37,317 bases of DNA from a bacterium (GTDB taxonomy: Bacteria > Elusimicrobiota > Elusimicrobia > Elusimicrobiales > UBA9959): assembly GCA_021847485.1 (NCBI GenBank), contig JAJZRA010000014.1:1-37317 (forward strand). The letters are read 5' to 3'. The notes below the pieces were generated by a model. It ran no database searches. It was not told where the DNA came from and was given only the letters and a program-made list of their open reading frames with translations. Both the position numbers and the translations under genes were made by a program. Below are positions 25,917 to 34,938 of this stretch, one piece after another. The first letter of the stretch is position 1. Every line of letters starts with the position of its first letter.

Positions 25917-25930
<14 letters not shown>
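25837..25930. repeat. 94-bp REP-like element with perfect 28-bp inverted arms, overlapping the uvrB stop
   Basis: The left arm (25837-25864), beginning GGGGACGTTCTTAGTTAATT, is the exact reverse complement of the right arm (25903-25930). The 38-nt spacer holds a further small stem, CGCAT / ATGCG. The AT-rich arms stand out in GC-rich DNA. The uvrB stop codon (TAG, 25919-25917) and its last Gly-Arg-Ser codons lie inside the right arm. Its design resembles the GACAGACACC palindromes elsewhere in the window but with a different sequence. Possibly RAYT-mobilised; may serve as a terminator. Confidence 0.85.
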
Positions 25931-27929
<1,999 letters not shown>

Positions 27930-27935
27930 CCCCCC

Positions 27936-27941
27936 ATTCTA
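27936..27941 (-). promoter_or_regulatory. -10 box directly upstream of uvrB
   Basis: TAGAAT on the minus strand, separated by six G from the ATG at 27929, implies a transcript starting at or one or two bases from the start codon. I saw no LexA-type box here. Confidence 0.4.
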
Positions 27942-27964
27942 CAAAACAAGCTCCGGGGCATAAA

Positions 27965-27973
27965 TGTTAAAAT
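27965..27973 (+). promoter_or_regulatory. Extended -10 box directly upstream of ispH
   Basis: TGTTAAAAT (27965-27973) has the TGn extension; only TTACCC separates it from the ATG at 27980. No ribosome binding site is present, so a leaderless transcript is expected. Confidence 0.5.
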
Positions 27974-27979
27974 TTACCC

Positions 27980-29695
27980 ATGTCCGAACGCGTCCAGATA
28001 ACCGTGGCCGAGAGCGCCGGCTTCTGCCCGGGCGTCAAGAACGCCATCGACAAGGTGCTCGAGCTCGCCAAGAGCCGCCAGCGGACCATCTACACGCTGG
28101 GGCCGCTGATCCACAACAAGCAGGTCATCGAGACGCTCAAGGAGAAGAACATCCGCGCGGTGGGCTCGCTCGAAGAGGTGAAGGACCGCGGCGCGATCCT
28201 GGTCATCCGCGCGCACGGCGTGCCGCCGGAGGAGGAGGCCCGCATCCGGGCCCTCGGCCTCGAGGTGGTGGACGCCACCTGCCCGCTGGTCAAGCACGTG
28301 CAGAAGAACATCCAGGCGTACGCCGAGCGCGGCTACAGCACCATCATCGTGGGCGACAAGGACCACGCCGAGGTCGTAGGCCTGATGGGCTACACCGAGG
28401 GCCGCGGCTACGTCGTGGACGGCCCGGAGGAAGTGAAGAAGCTGCCCCGCCTCGGGAAGGCCAACATCGTCGCCCAGACCACGCAGGAAGGCGAGGTCTT
28501 CCTGGCCGCGGCCGAAGCGGCGCGCGCCGTGGCCGGCGAACTGGCAGTCTCCAACACCATCTGCAACCCCACCCGGCAGCGCCAGAAGGAGACCGTGGAG
28601 TTCTCGAAGGACTCCGACCTCGTTATCGTGGTGGGCGGCAAGAACTCCGCCAACACCGCGCGGCTTTTCCAGATCTGCGAGCGGCTGGCCCGGCGCGCCG
28701 TCCACATCGAGAAAGAGGACGAGCTCGGGCCGGAGCTTTTCAAGGGAGCCCGCAAGGTCTTCATCACGGCCGGCGCCTCCACCCCTTCCTGGATGATAGA
28801 GCGCGTGCTCGAGAAGGCCCGCGAGCTGGCAGGCGAGGCCGAGGGCCACGCGCTGGAGAAGCTGGCCTTCCTGTGGAAGCTGGCCGTCACCGGCTCGCTC
28901 TACACGGCGCTGGCGGCCGCGGCGCTGACCTACGTCTGCATGAGGCTGGAAGGCTCGCCGGTCAGCGGCCGCTTCCTGCTGATGGCAGGCCTGTTCGCTT
29001 TCAGCCTGCACATGGCCAACCGGGCGGTGGAGAAAGGCACGGCCGCCCCGGACCGCGCGCGGCGCCTGCTGTTCGTGAGATATTTGCGCCAGTCCCGGCT
29101 GGCCGCGCTGTTCTGCGGGGCGCTCGCGGTGCTGCTGTCGGCCGCGCTGGGCTGGAAGGTCTTCCTCGCGGCCGCCTTCTTCTGGGCCGCCGGCATGCTG
29201 TACCCCTACAAGCTGCCGCTCGGCTTCGAGCGCTTCGGGGATTTCCCCGCCTCCAAGGACATCGTCACCGCCCTCGGCTGGGCCTTCATGTGCGCCTACG
29301 CCCCCGGCCTGTGGCGCGGCGGCGCGCTGAGCAACTCCACCCACCTCGCCGTCTTCTTCGCCTTCCTGCTGGTGTTCACGCGCTCGGTGCTTTTCGGCGT
29401 CAGCAACGCCCACAGCGACATGATCGTCGGCAAGGAGAACTTCTACAAGGCGGCCGGCCCGCGCTTCACCTACCTGACGCTGTTCGCCATCTTCGCGCTG
29501 CTGGCCGCGGTACTGCTCATGCTCAAGGACATGGGCTGGCGCTCCGGCCTGGCCTCGGCCCTGCTGACCGGCATGCTCTACTACCTGGGGCTGATCCTCT
29601 TCTTCCTCTTCGGCCGCATCCCCGAGCGCATCAACGCCGAGACCCTGATAGACACCCAGTTCCTCCTCCTGGCCGCCCTGGCCTGGCGCTCTTGA
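27980..29695 (+). CDS. ispH: IspH (HMBPP reductase) fused to a UbiA-like membrane prenyltransferase domain
   Basis: A 571-aa protein. Residues 1 to about 285 are a complete IspH, the [4Fe-4S] enzyme making IPP and DMAPP in the MEP pathway: Cys16 in GFCPGV, RAHGVPP, DATCPLV, TTQ, NTICNPTRQRQKET, GGKNSANTARL and GASTPSWMIE. From about 300 on, seven to nine hydrophobic segments follow. This part resembles UbiA-type prenyltransferases: FSLHMANRAVEK (position of the first Asp-rich motif, weakly conserved), KDIVTALGWAFMCAYAP, and SNAHSDMIVGKENF (position of the second). Fusion would link isoprenoid precursor supply to a membrane-bound transferase. The UbiA call is from pattern; no frameshift separates the halves. 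Confidence 0.9.
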   Translation: MSERVQITVAESAGFCPGVKNAIDKVLELAKSRQRTIYTLGPLIHNKQVIETLKEKNIRAVGSLEEVKDRGAILVIRAHGVPPEEEARIRALGLEVVDATCPLVKHVQKNIQAYAERGYSTIIVGDKDHAEVVGLMGYTEGRGYVVDGPEEVKKLPRLGKANIVAQTTQEGEVFLAAAEAARAVAGELAVSNTICNPTRQRQKETVEFSKDSDLVIVVGGKNSANTARLFQICERLARRAVHIEKEDELGPELFKGARKVFITAGASTPSWMIERVLEKARELAGEAEGHALEKLAFLWKLAVTGSLYTALAAAALTYVCMRLEGSPVSGRFLLMAGLFAFSLHMANRAVEKGTAAPDRARRLLFVRYLRQSRLAALFCGALAVLLSAALGWKVFLAAAFFWAAGMLYPYKLPLGFERFGDFPASKDIVTALGWAFMCAYAPGLWRGGALSNSTHLAVFFAFLLVFTRSVLFGVSNAHSDMIVGKENFYKAAGPRFTYLTLFAIFALLAAVLLMLKDMGWRSGLASALLTGMLYYLGLILFFLFGRIPERINAETLIDTQFLLLAALAWRS

Positions 29696-29701
29696 AATAG
29701 G

Positions 29702-29781
29702 AAATAGGGACAGACACCTATTTCCGGATCCTATAAAGTCCTCAGGACCCTGTAGGGGAAAATAGGTGTCTGTCCCTATTT
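29702..29781. repeat. REP-like palindrome between convergent ispH and sigma-factor genes
   Basis: The left arm (29702-29723) contains AATAGGGACAGACACCTATT; the right arm (29759-29781) is its reverse complement. Each arm is itself a hairpin (AAATAGG / CCTATTT). The spacer has a GTCCT / AGGAC stem. It shares the arm motif with the element at 1586-1686 and begins 6 bp after the ispH stop. A terminator role for both convergent genes is possible. Confidence 0.85.
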
Positions 29782-29792
29782 AGTTATGTTAA

Positions 29793-30323
29793 CTATTCCA
29801 GTTCTTTTTGGAGCATGCGGCGGGCGCGGAAGAGGCGGGTCTTGAAGGCCGGCACGGTGATCTTCAGCACCTTGGCGGCCTCCTCCATCGTGAGGCCCTG
29901 GATATCGGCCAGCGTGACGGCCAGGCGGTAATCCACGGAAAGCTTGGAGAGGGCCTTGGTGACGCTGGCGGAAAGCTCCTTGCGGGCTATCTCGTCGGCG
30001 TGCGTGATATCCTCCAGGCCGCGGACGTCCTCCAGGCTGACGAGCTTCTCGGCCTTCTTCTTGCGGAACTTCATCCAGCAGTTATTGGCGGCTATCCGGT
30101 AGAGCCACGTGCCGAAGCCGGACTTCCCCTTGAACTTGGAGATGTTCTTGAAGGCGTTGATGAAGGTCTCCTGGTAAACGTCGTCGGCCTCGGACTTGAG
30201 GCCCAGGCAGACGTAGTTGGCCAGGCTGTAGATCTTGTCCTGGTATTTCTTCACCAGCGCCTCGAAACTGGCGGTGTCCCCCGCCTTCGCTTTCTCCACC
30301 AGCTCCGCGTCATTATTGTCCAT
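29793..30323 (-). CDS. ECF-type RNA polymerase sigma factor
   Basis: A 176-aa group 4 sigma factor. Region 2 spans about 22-92 (FEALVKKYQDKIYSLANY, ADDVYQETFINAFKNISKF, GFGTWLYRIAANNCWMKFRKK), and region 4 about 120-172 (ALSKLSVDYRLAVTLADIQGLTMEEAAKVLKITVPAFKTRLFRARRML). No anti-sigma gene follows; the gene ends at the palindromic repeat, so control may be transcriptional or by a distant partner. A perfect TATAAT is 7 nt before the ATG and no ribosome binding site is present, suggesting a leaderless mRNA. Confidence 0.95.
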   Translation of the reverse strand: MDNNDAELVEKAKAGDTASFEALVKKYQDKIYSLANYVCLGLKSEADDVYQETFINAFKNISKFKGKSGFGTWLYRIAANNCWMKFRKKKAEKLVSLEDVRGLEDITHADEIARKELSASVTKALSKLSVDYRLAVTLADIQGLTMEEAAKVLKITVPAFKTRLFRARRMLQKELE

Positions 30324-30330
30324 AAAGCCT

Positions 30331-30336
30331 ATTATA
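30331..30336 (-). promoter_or_regulatory. -10 box directly upstream of the ECF sigma gene
   Basis: TATAAT on the minus strand, 7 nt (AGGCTTT) before the ATG at 30323. No convincing -35 was found at 16-18 nt spacing. Confidence 0.45.
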
Positions 30337-30371
30337 AAAAATTGTAGAATAGATTCCGACCGAAAAAGGCC

Positions 30372-30446
30372 GCGCAGTTAGCTCAGCGGTAGAGCAATCG
30401 CCTTACACGCGATGGGTCATAGGTTCGAATCCTATACTGCGCACCA
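30372..30446 (+). tRNA. tRNA-Val (anticodon TAC), CCA encoded
   Basis: The acceptor stem GCGCAGT pairs with ACTGCGC; the D arm is GCTC-AGCGGTA-GAGC; the anticodon stem is ATCGC / GCGAT with loop CTTACAC (TAC at 30404-30406); the T arm is ATAGG-TTCGAAT-CCTAT. Discriminator A and the terminal CCA (30444-30446) are encoded. The OPT-family gene begins 46 bp later with no terminator between. Confidence 0.97.
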
Positions 30447-30491
30447 TATACACCGCCGCTTCCAAAAATCCTGTCCGGGGGACATATAAAA

Positions 30492-32474
30492 ATGGCTGAT
30501 GAAGAGAAAAGAGACGACCTGCCGCTCGAGGAGATGCGCACCGAGGAAGAAGTCGAACTGATAGACGAACCCAGGGAGAACCCCCACGTGGCCGGCCCGG
30601 CCCCGGAGGACGCGGAGCTCAAGTGGTACAAGAACGTCTACCAGGGCGACAGCATGAAGCAGCTGACGCTGCGCGCGGTGATCATGGGCGCGCTGCTCGG
30701 CGGCTTCATGTCGCTCTCCAACCTCTACATCGGCCTGAAGACGGGCTGGGGCCTCGGCGTGGCCATCACGGCCTGCATCCTCTCCTTCTCCATCTGGAAG
30801 ACGCTGCGCCTGCTGCTGCCGTTCCTGTTCAAGAGCGATATGACCATCCTCGAGAACAACTGCATGCAGTCCACCGCGAGCTCGGCCGGCTACTCCACCG
30901 GCGGCACGATGGTGTCGGCCATCTCGGCCTACCTGATCATCACCGGCGCGCACATGAGCTGGCAGGTGCTCTCGCTGTGGACCATCTTCCTCGCGGCGCT
31001 CGGCGTGTTCATCGCGATCCCGATGAAGCGCCAGATGATCAACATCGAGCAGCTCAAGTTCCCCAGCGGCATAGCCGCCGCGGAGACCCTCAGGAGCCTG
31101 CACGCCAAGGGCGAGGAGGCCTCCGATAAGGCCCGCGCGATGGGCGCGGCCGGCTTGTTCGGCGCGGCCATAGCGCTGCTGCGCGACAAGGGCGTCTCGC
31201 TGCGCATCAAGGACTTCTTCGGCATCCGGTTCTCGCTGCCCGGTTCCATCCCGTTCAGCGGCAGCATCAACGGCTACCCGCTCGAGAAGTGGACCTTCTC
31301 CTTCGAGATCAGCGCGCTGATGATAGCCGCCGGCGCGATCATCGGCTGGAAGATCTCCTGGTCGCTGCTGCTCGGCGCGGTGATCAATTACGGCGTGCTG
31401 GCCCCGTGGGTCTCCACGATGGGCGCCATCGACACCGCCCACCTCGGCTACCGCGCGATAGTGCAGTGGAGCACCTGGGCCGGCGCGGCCATCATGGTGA
31501 CCTCCGGCCTGTTCATGTTCGCGCTGCAGTGGAAGACGGTGCTGCGCGCCTTCGGCGGCGTGACCAACATCTTCCATAAGCGCCCCGACACCGCCGCCGA
31601 CCCGCTGGCCCACATAGAGGTGCCGTCGTCGTGGTTCCTCACCGGCACGGCCGCGGCAGGCCTCGGCTGCATCATGGTGCTGCACTACGCCTTCCAGACC
31701 AGCTGGTGGATGGGCCTCGTCGCCGTAGTACTGACCTTCTTCCTGGCCATCGTGGCCGCCCGCGCCACCGGCGAGAGCGACATCACGCCGATAGGCGCGA
31801 TGGGCAAGATTACGCAGCTGACGTTCGGCATGCTGGCCCCGTCCAACATGACCACCAACCTGATGACGGCCTCCGTGACGGCCGGCGCGGCCGGCTCCAC
31901 CGCCGACCTGCTGACCGACCTCAAGAGCGGCTACCTGCTGGGCGCCAACCCGCGCCAGCAGTTCCTGGCCCAGTTCTTCGGCATCTTCGCCGGCACGCTG
32001 GTGGTGGTGCCCGCGTTCTACATCCTGGTGCCGGACGCCTCCGTGCTGGGCTCCGACCAGTGGCCGGCCCCGTCGGCGCAGGTCTGGGCGGCCGTGGCCA
32101 AGCTGCTCTCCAACGGCATCCACTCGCTGCACCCGGCGGCCCGCAACGGCATGTTCATCGGCGCGCTGGTCGGCCTGCTGATCCCGGCCCTGGAGCTCCT
32201 CTTCCCCAAGCGCCGCAAGTACATCCCGTCCGCCATGGGCATCGGCCTCGCGATGGTCATCCCGTTCTACAACTCGCTGTCGATGTTCCTCGGCGGCCTG
32301 ATCGCGCTGATCCTCGAGCGGACCCACAAGGCCGCGGCCGACAAGTACATCGTCCCGGTCAGCTCCGGCATCATCGCCGGCGAGTCGCTGATGGGCGTGG
32401 GCATAGCGCTCTACGACGCGCGGGCCATGTTCACCGCCTTCCTCGCCCCCATCCGGGCGATGCTCGGCAGATAG
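30492..32474 (+). CDS. OPT-family oligopeptide transporter
   Basis: A 660-aa membrane protein of the OPT superfamily, whose members import oligopeptides or metal-chelate compounds by proton coupling. An acidic, soluble N terminus (about 1-50) is followed by some 14 to 16 hydrophobic segments. Family blocks include SLSNLYIGLKTGWGLGVAIT, ENNCMQSTASSAGYSTGG, EQLKFPSGIAAAETL, RATGESDITPIGAMGKITQL and, near the end, MGVGIALYDA. The ATG at 30492 follows CGGGGGAC. The gene may be co-transcribed with tRNA-Val upstream, and a strong terminator follows. Substrate cannot be told from sequence. Confidence 0.92.
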   Translation: MADEEKRDDLPLEEMRTEEEVELIDEPRENPHVAGPAPEDAELKWYKNVYQGDSMKQLTLRAVIMGALLGGFMSLSNLYIGLKTGWGLGVAITACILSFSIWKTLRLLLPFLFKSDMTILENNCMQSTASSAGYSTGGTMVSAISAYLIITGAHMSWQVLSLWTIFLAALGVFIAIPMKRQMINIEQLKFPSGIAAAETLRSLHAKGEEASDKARAMGAAGLFGAAIALLRDKGVSLRIKDFFGIRFSLPGSIPFSGSINGYPLEKWTFSFEISALMIAAGAIIGWKISWSLLLGAVINYGVLAPWVSTMGAIDTAHLGYRAIVQWSTWAGAAIMVTSGLFMFALQWKTVLRAFGGVTNIFHKRPDTAADPLAHIEVPSSWFLTGTAAAGLGCIMVLHYAFQTSWWMGLVAVVLTFFLAIVAARATGESDITPIGAMGKITQLTFGMLAPSNMTTNLMTASVTAGAAGSTADLLTDLKSGYLLGANPRQQFLAQFFGIFAGTLVVVPAFYILVPDASVLGSDQWPAPSAQVWAAVAKLLSNGIHSLHPAARNGMFIGALVGLLIPALELLFPKRRKYIPSAMGIGLAMVIPFYNSLSMFLGGLIALILERTHKAAADKYIVPVSSGIIAGESLMGVGIALYDARAMFTAFLAPIRAMLGR

Positions 32475-32494
32475 CCGCGGCGCACGGAAAAAGA

Positions 32495-32520
32495 AAAAGG
32501 CCCGGGAGACCGGGCCTTTT
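32495..32520. terminator. Bidirectional intrinsic terminator
   Basis: AAAAGGCCCGG pairs with CCGGGCCTTTT around GAGA, followed by CTTTTTT. It lies between the convergent transporter and alpha/beta-hydrolase genes. Confidence 0.92.
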
Positions 32521-32539
32521 CTTTTTTGCCTCGCGCGGC

Positions 32540-33829
32540 TTATTTCAACTGCGAGAGGATCAGCTTGAGCATCGCGGGGCTGTAGGCTATCGTCAGGTGG
32601 TTCTCGTTCACCACCACCTTCTTTATCGGGTCCTTGCGGCCGGGCGCGGTGAGGTCGGCGGTGTGCGAGGCGCTCTCGGTGAACACCAGGCCGTCCGAGG
32701 GGCCGTCGGTCTCGGTCTGCGGCACACCCTCGATCTTCTGGTTGGTGCCGGCCACCACGGTCACGGCGATGTCCGCCGGCACGGGGTAGGCCCGCAGGCC
32801 GTTGATGAAGTTGCCGCCGCGGGCCACCGCGTTGGCTATGCCGAGCGAGTGGCTCACGAAGCCCTGCCCGCCGTAGAGCGTGGTGTAGTAGTCGGGCGAA
32901 GTGGTCTTCACCGGGTACTTGGCGGTCCAGTCGTAGAGCACCTGCTGCTGCATAGGGAAGTTGTCGCTGTAGATGCTGAACTCGATGGTGTCCTTCCACT
33001 GCCCGTAGTAGAGCACCTTGTCCCAGCTCATCGGCGCGTTGGCCGCCAGCTCGTCCTTCATGAAGAAATAGTTGAACTCCGGGTGGCGGAACGCGAAGTC
33101 CTGCCCGCGGTGCGGGGCGGCCAGCGTGATGAGCTGTTCGACGTCGCCGCGGTAAGGGGTCCAGGAGGCGTTGAGGCGGTAGCCGGACACGTAGACGCGC
33201 GCCACCAGGCCGCCGGCGCTGTGGCCGATCAGCGTCACCTTGGAGACGCCGGCGGCCTGCCGGGCCAGCTGCACGGCGTCGGCCAGGTACTGCGCCTCGT
33301 GGAAGAGGCTGCCCTGCTTGTGCGGGAAGGTCACGGCGAAAACGCGGTAGCCCGCGGCCTCCAGCGTCTGCAGCAGGCCGGGGTCGGAACCGCCCTGCAT
33401 GCTGGTAGGCGCGGCCCAGGCGCGGGTGGCGTTATCGGAAACGCCGTGCGCCAGCACCACCACCTTGCCGGTATTGGTCTTCCACTTGGGGCCGTAATGC
33501 AGCAGGAAGAGGGAATCTTGCGGGAGCTTGGTGCCGAAGGCGGCGACGATCTCGGGGTTCTCGTGGCGGGCCTTGTTCAGGAGCCCCTCCATCGCGAAGG
33601 GGCGGGCGGTATCCTGCCAGCACTCTATGCGGTCCCAGTACGCGGACTTCACCGTCCGCACCAGGCTGAGGCCGGACGGGGCGCGGTCCGCGGGGGCCGC
33701 CGGTTCCGGGGCGGCCGTCACGGCGCCGCCGGCCGAGGAGGAAAGCTGCTTCAGGGCGGCGGTTTCGCCGGCCCGGACCTGTATACCAGTCATGTTCACC
33801 GCCAGTATTATGAACGCAAAAAGCTTCAC
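32540..33829 (-). CDS. Secreted alpha/beta-hydrolase (lipase/esterase-like)
   Basis: A 429-aa protein if started at GTG 33829, which has GGAGG 5 nt upstream and gives the signal peptide MKLFAFIILAVNMTGIQVRAG; a GTG four codons earlier is less likely. An Ala/Pro-rich linker follows. KVVVLAHGVSDNA is the oxyanion region, and GHSAGGLVARVY holds the nucleophile Ser of the G-x-S-x-G elbow. DGPSDGLV may supply the acid, and ENHLTIAYSPAML the catalytic His. The layout resembles PGAP1/triacylglycerol-lipase-like enzymes acting on lipids or esters in the periplasm. Substrate unknown. Confidence 0.87.
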   Translation of the reverse strand: MKLFAFIILAVNMTGIQVRAGETAALKQLSSSAGGAVTAAPEPAAPADRAPSGLSLVRTVKSAYWDRIECWQDTARPFAMEGLLNKARHENPEIVAAFGTKLPQDSLFLLHYGPKWKTNTGKVVVLAHGVSDNATRAWAAPTSMQGGSDPGLLQTLEAAGYRVFAVTFPHKQGSLFHEAQYLADAVQLARQAAGVSKVTLIGHSAGGLVARVYVSGYRLNASWTPYRGDVEQLITLAAPHRGQDFAFRHPEFNYFFMKDELAANAPMSWDKVLYYGQWKDTIEFSIYSDNFPMQQQVLYDWTAKYPVKTTSPDYYTTLYGGQGFVSHSLGIANAVARGGNFINGLRAYPVPADIAVTVVAGTNQKIEGVPQTETDGPSDGLVFTESASHTADLTAPGRKDPIKKVVVNENHLTIAYSPAMLKLILSQLK

Positions 33830-33896
33830 CGTGTCCTCCACGTGAAGATATTCTACATATCAGGCCGGGGTCCCGACAGGGGCGAAAGACCCAGTT

Positions 33897-33917
33897 CGGG
33901 CCGGGCCCCCCGGCCCG
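33897..33917. other. GC-only hairpin in the 98-bp gap downstream of the KAS III-like gene
   Basis: CGGGCCGGG (33897-33905) pairs with CCCGGCCCG (33909-33917). There is no T run on either side, so it is at best a factor-assisted terminator. Confidence 0.35.
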
Positions 33918-33942
33918 CGCCGGGGGGCGGTCCCACCCACCC

Positions 33943-34920
33943 TCAGTAAACGAACGTCATCGCGGCCATCGAATAGCCGCCGCCGCTGGCGCACAGCACC
34001 ACGCGGTCGCCGCGCTTCACCTTGCCCTGCTTGACCATGTCGTGGAAGGCCATCGGCACGCAGGCGCTGCCGGTGTAGCCCCACTTCTCCATGATCGTGT
34101 GCGTCTTCTCCATCGGGAGGTTGAACTTCTCCATGACCTCCACGATCGTGGGCTTGCGGATCTGCGTGAAGACGTAGGCCTGCGCGTCCTGCGGCTTGAG
34201 GTCGAGCTTCGCCAGCGTCTTCTCGATGAGCGGCGGCCACTCCTCGGAGTTCAGCGTCGCGGGGAACTTCTTGGGGATCTTCACCTTGTGCGCGCGGTCC
34301 AGCAGCACCTGCTCGTCGACCGGCCGCATCGTGCCGCCGCCGTAGATGCCCATGAAATCCCAGAAGGAACCGTCGGACTTCAGCGTGGAGGCCGTCTTGC
34401 CCTTCTGTTCCGGGGCGTAGCCCATCACGAAGGCGCCGGCGCCGTCGCCGAACAGGATGGAGGCGTTGGCGTCGTCCGGGTCGAGGTGCTTGCTCATCGC
34501 GTAGGTGCCGATGACGAGGGCGTGTTTGTATTCGCCGCCGTCCAGGTAGCGCGAGGCCATGTCCACGGCCGTCACGAAACCGGAGCAGGCGCAGTTCACG
34601 TCGAAGGCGCCCTTGCTCTTTATGCCGAGCTCGTGGCCCACCTGGGCCGCCGTGGCCGGCGACAGTTGCGACGGCGTGTCGGTGGAGATGATCAGCAGGT
34701 CGATATCCTCCGCCTTGAGCCCGGCGTCGGCCAGGGCCTCGCGGCCGGCGTTGATGGCCAGCGTGGCCGAGGACTCGTCCTTGCCGGAATAGTAGCGGGC
34801 GCCGTGGCCGATGCGGCCGAACACCTTCTCCAGCTGCTCGCGGCCGAACTTCTCGTAGAAGTGCTCGTTGGGTACCAGGTTCTTGGGCAGGTACATCCCA
34901 GTGCCTATGATCTTGAACAT
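33943..34920 (-). CDS. KAS III (FabH)-like thiolase-fold enzyme with altered catalytic His and Asn
   Basis: A 325-aa thiolase-fold protein aligned along its length to 3-oxoacyl-ACP synthase III. The acyl-accepting Cys is kept as Cys112 in DVNCACSGF. The decarboxylation His (FabH pattern HQAN) is replaced in YVFTQIRK (Thr252) and the Asn (pattern GNTSAAS) in WGYTGSAC (Tyr282). It may therefore use an already activated or different nucleophile, acting as an acyltransferase rather than a malonyl-ACP-decarboxylating synthase. It starts at ATG 34920 after GAGGAGAGA and follows the tandem TetR gene in one operon with fabG. Family firm; reaction unknown. Confidence 0.9.
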   Translation of the reverse strand: MFKIIGTGMYLPKNLVPNEHFYEKFGREQLEKVFGRIGHGARYYSGKDESSATLAINAGREALADAGLKAEDIDLLIISTDTPSQLSPATAAQVGHELGIKSKGAFDVNCACSGFVTAVDMASRYLDGGEYKHALVIGTYAMSKHLDPDDANASILFGDGAGAFVMGYAPEQKGKTASTLKSDGSFWDFMGIYGGGTMRPVDEQVLLDRAHKVKIPKKFPATLNSEEWPPLIEKTLAKLDLKPQDAQAYVFTQIRKPTIVEVMEKFNLPMEKTHTIMEKWGYTGSACVPMAFHDMVKQGKVKRGDRVVLCASGGGYSMAAMTFVY

Positions 34921-34938
34921 GTCTCTCTCCTCACCTTT

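Noticed and set aside
30432-32999. Open frame of 855 codons on the minus strand
   Set aside because: It lies antisense to the clear OPT transporter, is rich in Arg, Gly, His and Ala, has no recognisable motif, and also runs through a terminator; it is a shadow frame of GC-rich DNA.
31631-33949. Plus-strand frame of 772 codons
   Set aside because: Low-complexity translation in a shadow frame of the transporter and antisense to the secreted hydrolase, crossing a strong terminator.
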